This document shows, one piece after another, positions 57,848-64,000 of a stretch of DNA of 64,000 nucleotides. The notes below the pieces were generated by a model that searched no databases, was not told the origin of the DNA, and worked only from the letters and a program-made list of their open reading frames with translations. The DNA is taken from the NCBI GenBank assembly GCA_020186115.1, contig WSYJ01000001.1, positions 744,001-808,000 on the forward strand, in the 5' to 3' direction. A program made the position numbers and the translations under genes. Numbering within the stretch: position 1 is the first letter of the stretch; each line of letters begins with the position of its first letter. Source of the stretch: Histomonas meleagridis (lineage: Eukaryota; Parabasalia; Tritrichomonadida; Dientamoebidae).

Positions 57848-59102
57848 GCCTATCACATTCAACCCTATACGAATTAAATTTGTTGAAACAATTAAATTTT
57901 TCTATTAATTAACAAAAATAAGCGTTTATTAAATCAACTATCTATGTTCTTTTTATGTTTCTCAAACTATTTTTGCTTATTATATAATGAAAAGACATCC
58001 ATTGTTTGATTAAAATTTTATTGTGCAAAAATCTTTGTTTTTTGGGTTAAAGTTTCTTCATTAATAAATATTAGAAATTGCGTTAATTTCAAGCATTCTT
58101 ACTGTTTCCGTTAGATACTTTGCTTAAATTAAATATTTAATATTTTAACTTTAAACAATTTTAAAATGCTTTTAAAACTAATTAAACATAAGTATCGATA
58201 CTTACCACATCGATGTGGTCTCTGCTAAATGGCTTGAAATCTTCACTTTGATTTTCTTTTACTGGAAATTAGTTTTAATCTTCCTTCGCAGTGTTCCTGA
58301 ATCGAGTCAAGATAAGACACTGTCAACCAACTTTCCCTCTTATAGATTTCTTTTTAATTTTAAAATTATTTGTAATGTATTTAATACATATCAGATTTTA
58401 ACATATAAGAACAGTAGGCAAATTTTTTATGAAGATATAATAATTTTTTTAAAATTTCCTTTGAATTTAGTCACTTTCCATTTAAATTCGTGTACGATAC
58501 AAAACACAAACGGTCATCTAAGTAAAGACTGAATGTACCAATTACCACATCTAAACCAGTATATATAAGTATTGTAGAAAAAATGTTTAAAATATTTTAA
58601 TCTTCTGTTTAATTTTGTGATTCTTTGTTGTGAGTATCGCTCACTCGTAAAGGAACGAATCTTGATGGATTTGGTAACCACAAAATTAATTCAAAAAGTT
58701 ATTTTTTCTTCTTTGTCGAGAGCCTCCAATAATGAATAAATTGTTTCAAGAATCATACTATTTATAGAACTAATAAATTATATAAAATTGCAAAGACAGA
58801 TTTTTGAATTTTTGCTCTGATCTATAGATATTGAAAATATTGTATAACTTAAAAACAGAATGAAAACTATAGAAAAATCACATAAATTAATATTGACTAT
58901 TAGTTCTATATGTTTATTGAATTTGAACTTCTGTATTTAATCCTAAAGCCAAAAAAGCATTTCGAAGTTTTGGAGATTGCTCATTAAAAAATAAGATAAC
59001 AAAATTTGGTTAAGATAATTTTATTGAATAGAATGTGTATACTTATTTATTTAAATTTAGTTCAGTGGAAAATGAAAAAAATTGATTTTCTGATTTGAAA
59101 CG
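57848..59102. other. Intergenic, no gene seen
   Basis: About 1.25 kb between the Rab and Rho-like genes. A 105-codon plus frame at 58215-58532 is rich in Phe, Ile and Leu with no motif and no promoter-like site, so I reject it. A moderately GC-richer patch lies near 58620-58690. Confidence 0.4.
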
Positions 59103-59112
59103 ACCGTTTATT
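59103..59112 (-). promoter_or_regulatory. AATAAACGGT motif (reverse orientation) before the Rho-like gene
   Basis: ACCGTTTATT on the plus strand, 35 bases before the ATG at 59148. Same core as at 501, 4254, 5033 and 40916. Confidence 0.3.
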
Positions 59113-59147
59113 TGGTTGACAGCGTCTTTTTTTACTCTTAAATCAAT

Positions 59148-59735
59148 ATGGTGGATCTTGACAACCACCCAGCTAAGTTGATTCAATTCACACTCGTAGG
59201 AGAATCAAATAGTGGTAAGACAAGTCTTTTATTAACTTACGCAGCCCATGGTGCATTTCCGATAGATTATACTCCCAGTGTTGCTGATGGTATTTGTACT
59301 CATTGCTGCTTTCAAGGCCATGATTTTAATTTACAATTAATTGATACATGCGGTGCTGGTGATTACTTAGATATGAATAGAATTGCATTCGTGTTCGGGT
59401 ACCCGGATATTATTTTAATTTGTTTTTCACTTGTGTCACCAAAGTCATTCCAAAGAATTCGTACCACATATATTCCTTACCTCGAAAATTATTACCCTGG
59501 CATACCATATGTTTTAGTTGGACTGAAAAGTGATCTTAGAGAAAAAGAATCAAATGAAACAATTAAAATTTCGACATCTCAAGGAGAAGAAATGAAAAGC
59601 ATAATTGGAGCACTTGCCTACATTGAATGCTCTTCATTAAGCAAAGATAACGTAAAAGAAGTGTTCGAAGCAGGTTTTCAAATTGTTTTTTCAGGAGGCT
59701 ACAAACTCCCGCGCAAACAGCAAAACGACTGCTGA
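59148..59735 (+). CDS. Atypical Rho-family small GTPase
   Basis: 195 residues. P-loop GESNSGKT (18-25). The overall path (YTPSVADGI, FSLVSPKSFQRIRTTYIPYLENYYPGIPYVLVGLKSDLRE, ECSSLSKDNVKEVFEAGF) is Rho/Rac. Changes from the family: the switch I Thr is Ser44, switch II DTAGQE is DTCGAG so the catalytic Gln is Ala70, and the TKxD base-binding motif is LKSD (126-129). The classical Rho insert helix is short or absent. The C-terminus ends NDC, a single last-position Cys, instead of CaaX, so normal prenylation is doubtful. It probably binds GTP and hydrolyses it slowly if at all. Rho proteins steer actin; this one may act as a constitutively loaded signal or a scaffold. Confidence 0.85.
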   Translation: MVDLDNHPAKLIQFTLVGESNSGKTSLLLTYAAHGAFPIDYTPSVADGICTHCCFQGHDFNLQLIDTCGAGDYLDMNRIAFVFGYPDIILICFSLVSPKSFQRIRTTYIPYLENYYPGIPYVLVGLKSDLREKESNETIKISTSQGEEMKSIIGALAYIECSSLSKDNVKEVFEAGFQIVFSGGYKLPRKQQNDC

Positions 59736-60296
59736 AGTGTTTGCTAAACAAGACAGAACTCTTATCAAAAAGTTATCCCATATCGTGTATGTAAACTAAT
59801 GAATTTTTTCGACCTACAGTCGTGGAGGTTAATTGTTTAGGTATTTCAGGGAGTGACGAACAGATTTGGCTCAAATTTTTTGGAAACCGCTAAGGCCACT
59901 TTTTCGACGATACGGGAACGATGGAAAATAAATAGAAAAACTCAAAAATCTGATCAAAAATAAAAATAATTATATTTAAATATAATTAATCAATATTGCA
60001 ATATCCATAGAATTAATCTACTTTAATGATAAAACATCTATATAGTTGACAAATAAGATGGAATATACAAAAATTTAGGATGTTTATCTTTTTGATGTAG
60101 TTATAACATAAAACTTTGAAGAAAAATATCAGTAATTTAAATAATTGTCATTTATTCTAAATTATAACAATGTTATCTATCGTAGATATAAAAATCCTTC
60201 TTGTTTAGGAGTAATTTAACTATTTTTGTGACTCTAACAAAGTGCATATATGAATGTTATTGTAAATAATTTCAAAAAATTCCAAATAACATTAAG
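59736..60296. other. Intergenic with a decayed ankyrin-block trace
   Basis: No intact gene. Bases 60190-60290 keep traces of an ankyrin block and spacer on the minus strand (IVKLLLNKK-like text, GGAATTTTTT) that belong to the array further right. Confidence 0.4.
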
Positions 60297-63006
60297 TTAT
60301 ATAACTTTAACAATTTCTGTATTACCCTTTTCAGATGATAAAATAAGTGCTGTATTAAATGATTTAAATAATTTCCAAATATTATTTTGAAATATTATAA
60401 TGATTAAAATAAATTTTAAATAAAACAAATAAATATTTTTAGTATTAATATCAATTCCTTCTTGAACAAGAAGTAATTTAAATATTTATGTCTGATCATT
60501 TAAAGATGCCAAAATAAGTGCTGTTTTAAATAATTTAAATAATTTACAAATATTATTTTGAGATGTCAAATTAATAAAATAAATTTTGAACAAAACAAAT
60601 AAATATTTTTAGCATTAGTATCAATTCCTTCTTGTTCAAGAACTAATTTAACTATTTCTGTATGACCATTTCTAGATGCATAAATAAGTGCTGTATCAAA
60701 TAATTTAAATAATTTCCAAATATTATTTTGAAATATTAAATTATTAAAATAAATTTCAAATAAAACAAATAAATATCTTTAGCATTAATATCAATTCTGT
60801 TTTGTTCAAGAAGTAATTTAACTATTTCTGTATTACCATTTCTAGATGCATAAATAAGTGCTGTATCAAATAATTTAAATAATTTCCAAATATTATTTTG
60901 AAATATAAAATTATTAAAATAAATTTTAAATAAAACAAATAAATATCTTTAGCATTAATATCGATTTCTTCTTGTTCAAGAAGTAATTTAACTATTTCTG
61001 TATAACCTTTTTCAGATGCAAACATTAGTGCTGTAAAAAATAATTTAAATAATTTCCAAATATTATTTTGAAATAAGAAATTATTAAAATAAATATTAAA
61101 TAAAACAAATAAATATCTTTAGCATTAGTATCAATTCCGTTTTGTTCAAGAATTAATTTAACTATTTCTGTATGACCATTTTCAGATGCATACATAAGTG
61201 CTGTTTTAAATAATTTAAATAATTTCCAAATATTATTTTGAAATATCAAATTATTAAAATAAATTTTAAATAAAACAAAAATATATCTTTAGCATTAATA
61301 TCAATTCCTTCTTGTTCAAGAAGTAATTTAACTATTTCTGTATGACCATTTTCAGATGCTCTCATAAGTGCTGTATTAAATAATTTAAATAATTTCCAAA
61401 TATTATTTTGAAATATCAAATTATTAAAATAAATTCTAAATAAAACAAATAAATTTCAAATAAAACAAATAAATTTTTTTAGCATTAATATCAATTCCAT
61501 TTTGTTCAAGAAGTAATTTAACTATTTCTGTATTACCATTTGAAGATGCAATCATAAGTGCTGTATATAATAATTTAAATAATTTCCAAATATTATTTTG
61601 AAATATTAAATTATTAAAATAAATTTCAAATAAAACAAATAAATATCTTTAGCATTAATATCAATTCCTTCTTGTTCAAGAAGTAATTTAACTATTTCTG
61701 TATTACCATTTGAAGATGCAATCATAAGTGCTGTATATAATAATTTAAATAATTTCCAAATATTATTTTGAAATATTAAATTATTAAAATAAATTTCAAA
61801 TAAAACAAATAAATATCTTTAGCATTAATATCAATTCCTTTCTGGTTTAAAACATATTTAACAAGTTCAATATTTCCTGAATTTGAAGAATATATCAAAA
61901 TATTTTTAGGAATTTGGTTATTTAAAAGGAAATATTCGACCAAAAAAATATTTCCAACCTTTGCTGCTTCATTAATGATAATATCATTAATTTCCATTCC
62001 TTCTTTAAGTAAAAATGAAAAAATTTCATAATTATGATATAAAATACATTTCTTTCCTAAAATTGATAAGTCTTTAATTTTCTCAAGTTTGGTCTCATAA
62101 ATATATTTAAAGACATTATTTAAATGAAATTTTATTGCTGTCTTAAATGCATTTTTAAATGATGAATGATTTTGTTCACATAAATGAATGATTTCAATAT
62201 TTTCACCTGCAACTGCATATTTACCTGAATATTTTACATTTGCATCATTCATTAAAAAAAAATTTAAAACATTTTATTGATCCAAAAAATGATGCATAAT
62301 CAATAAGTGAAACGCCTTCATATAATTTATTGATAAATGAGCATCTTTCATAAGGTGATGGTTCAATTTTATTAAAATTAAAATCATTTTGTGAAGATAT
62401 TTCTTGAAGTTTTTCGATTTCATCGTTTCGAATTATTTTAGCAATTTTGTTTTGATTTACTCCTTCTCTAGTATATCTCTTATGAAGTTCCCAATTATTC
62501 TTTGAAAGTTCTTTATAATTTTGATAGATTTCATCCATAAAATAAACATAGTTATAAAACAAATTTTGAATTTTTTCATATGAAGATATGTAATGTGCAA
62601 AATATGCACCCTTTTGGTTTTTTACGATTTCTGGTTTAAGAAAATTATGTTCAATCATATAATTTAGAAGACAATGTGATTCTTGTGTGTTCTTATTAAG
62701 AAGGAATTTTGCAAATTCATTAAAAATTTCTGATTTGATATTCTTTTTTTCTTGAATGATTTTAATTTCATTTATAAAATCTAAATACAAATCAAAATCA
62801 AATATTTTCGTTTTTGATATAACAAGAATAGTGTATATCATTTGATAGAGAATTGGATTCAAAGATAATGGATGGTTCTGATTAAATTTTTTAACTATTG
62901 ATTTTGCTGATTGAACAAGATTTTCTTTATTTAGATCAAAAATAATTTGCTTAATTGTTTGAAATTCCTCCCATTGATTTTGGTTTGTTTTTTTCCCTTC
63001 TTGCAT
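60297..63006 (-). pseudogene. Ankyrin-family protein with a spacer-interrupted array; damaged copy
   Basis: The most complete family member in this cluster. The start is best placed at 63006 (MQEGKKTNQNQWEEF), aligned with the paralogue's start and 12 bases after an initiator-like TCATA; the frame itself reaches up to 63051. The N-terminal helical region (LNKNTQESHCLLNYMIEHNF) leads to the DUF3447-like part (REGVNQNKIAKIIRNDE; LIDYASFFGSIKCFKFF). The frame breaks at a T9 run near 62262-62270, where the paralogue reads CFKYLLMNG, then continues from 62252 (YAVAGENIEIIHLCEQN; NIFLVEYFLLNNQIPKNI). About nine ankyrin blocks follow, separated by spacers of 80 nt, one of 100. A nonsense codon at 60488-60486 and a truncated final block suggest decay. 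A single homopolymer error could explain the first break. Confidence 0.65.
60340..61860 (-). repeat. 170-bp tandem units: ankyrin block plus 80-nt spacer (second array)
   Basis: Equivalent positions at 60609, 60779, 60949, 61119, 61289, 61479, 61649 and 61819: spacing 170 except one of 190, where the spacer (61375-61474) has a 20-bp internal duplication. Units are very similar to the array at 53785-54560, including AT-only spacers with TTTGGA at positions 55-60. The two arrays have been copied from one another or from a common source recently. Confidence 0.88.
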
Positions 63007-63015
63007 TTCAGAAAT

Positions 63016-63020
63016 TATGA
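63016..63020 (-). promoter_or_regulatory. Initiator-like site (TCATA) deciding the ankyrin-family start
   Basis: TCATA on the minus strand, 12-base leader to the ATG at 63006. It lies inside the longer frame that opens at 63051, favouring the later start. Confidence 0.35.
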
Positions 63021-63099
63021 AAAATCCTCTATTGTCACTTTTTTTTGGCAATCATCATAATCTAAATGATATACTTACTGGCGGATGTGAGAATAAGTA

Positions 63100-63745
63100 A
63101 TTTTGGAGTCGATTTTAACTTCATGAAAGAAACTCAGGTATTCGAAGAGAATAATAAAAGTAAAAAGATAATTTTCTATGTGTTCCTCAATAATTTCACT
63201 CAAGAATTAAATTTCCTTCTTAAAAATTTGATGAAACACAAATTTTTCAAACCCAATATTATAAAAGAGAAAAAGAATCTATATTTTATTCATTACAACT
63301 CAAATGAAAGTAAAACTGAATTCATTTAGAATTATTTTGAGGCTGATAACATTGAAGAACTTAAAAAGAATGATTGGGAACATCTTTCATGAAAGAAGAA
63401 AGTGATTTTGTTGCTTAAGGCGCAAGTAAATATACTATTACCAGTGGAAATCTTGAAATCATTCATTCATGTGTACAAAATTATTTGCTATTTGAAGGTC
63501 CATTAAGTAGCAATTGCTAAAAAATTTAAATTTTATAAAAATGATATTTTTCTTTATCTTTATGAAAGCAAAATATATAAAAGTAATAATTTTGAAGAAT
63601 TAAGAAAGAAAAGTATTTTACATCAAAACTACGAAATATTTTCTACAAAAAGAAGGTATCAAAGTTAACTCTTCAATAATAATTTAGCAGCGAGAATCGG
63701 TAAAATAATATTTGATTAAATATTTTCTGAAGTCATATTAAATTC
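63100..63745 (+). pseudogene. Inverted, decayed ankyrin-family copy
   Basis: Plus-strand fragments in changing frames match successive parts of the neighbouring family: VFLNNFTQELNFLLKNLMKH and KPNIIKEKKNLYFIHY near 63170-63300, EELKKNDWEHLS near 63360, YTITSGNLEIIHSCVQN near 63435, NDIFLYLYESKI near 63550 and HQNYEIFS near 63630. Order is kept, so this is one decayed copy of the N-terminal part. It lies head to head with the copy ending at 63006. Confidence 0.6.
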
Positions 63746-63889
63746 CTAAATATATTTCAGCTTAATAAAACATATTAATAATTTCTGACCAATCCTTTTA
63801 TTGTAAATCTTTTCAAGCGAATTTGCAAATTTAATGTGATTCACATCCTAAAATTAAAATTTAATTCACTCCACTTTTATTATTTTAAT

Positions 63890-64000
<111 letters not shown>

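Noticed and set aside
58215-58532. 105-codon plus-strand frame
   Set aside because: A Phe/Ile/Leu-rich run typical of chance frames in AT-rich DNA, with no promoter-like site in front.
60340-61860. Programmed ribosomal frameshifting to join ankyrin blocks
   Set aside because: Spacer lengths of 80, 81 and 100 need different shifts, and no slippery site is conserved.
53785-61860. CRISPR array (regular repeats and spacers)
   Set aside because: The 90-nt parts are coding ankyrin repeats, the spacers resemble each other, and the DNA is eukaryotic.

Overview
The window looks like nuclear DNA of a trichomonad parabasalid, most likely the Tritrichomonas lineage. Evidence: very AT-rich DNA; giant intronless dynein heavy-chain genes; a mariner element of the size known from Trichomonas; a class F flavodiiron protein (diiron, flavodoxin, rubredoxin and NADH oxidoreductase in one chain); an initiator-binding (IBD-like) transcription factor; many ankyrin proteins with the long trichomonad N-terminal region; and TCAYW initiator-like sites 4-21 nt before several start codons. 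The species is inferred, not proven.

Layout. 0-5 kb: the 5' part of a secreted thioredoxin-like gene (-), then a BAR-like protein, an IBD-like factor, a membrane-anchored P-loop protein (all +) and a tiny polyproline peptide (-). 5-17 kb: a full-length dynein heavy chain whose AAA1, AAA3 and AAA4 nucleotide sites are degenerate. 17-25 kb: a convergent BEACH-WD40 protein. 25-26.6 kb: a mariner element with a frameshifted transposase, inserted in an Hsp70 remnant. 26.9-29.5 kb: the flavodiiron protein. 30.7-37.2 kb: a GBP/atlastin-like large GTPase, an Arf-like GTPase with altered switches, and a repeat-bearing surface protein. 38.4-39.7 kb: a compact ankyrin gene split into blocks. 40.9-53.1 kb: a canonical axonemal dynein heavy chain. 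53.7-63.8 kb: four degraded ankyrin-family copies interleaved with a Rab and an atypical Rho GTPase. The window ends inside another minus-strand gene.

Two results stand out. (1) A dynein heavy chain that keeps the tail, linker, six-domain ring, stalk and C-terminal layout but has lost the motor ATP site (AAA1). Only AAA2 keeps a P-loop. It lies 24 kb from a canonical paralogue that serves as an internal reference. (2) In the ankyrin gene at 38.4-39.7 kb, every ankyrin repeat is a 90-nt open block separated from the next by a frame-breaking AT-rich spacer, nearly always 80 nt, with a TTTGGA-like core at a fixed distance from the next block. Six of the seven spacers start with GT. Removing the seven spacers leaves one 249-codon frame. 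The spacers lack the GTATGT and ACTAACACACAG signals known for Trichomonas introns. The same 80-nt spacer recurs in the arrays at 53.8-54.5 and 60.3-61.8 kb.

The dyneins and the small GTPases, BEACH, BAR and GBP proteins fit a flagellated cell with heavy membrane traffic. The flavodiiron protein fits an oxygen-sensitive anaerobe. Domain calls are from reading motifs only; no database search was run.
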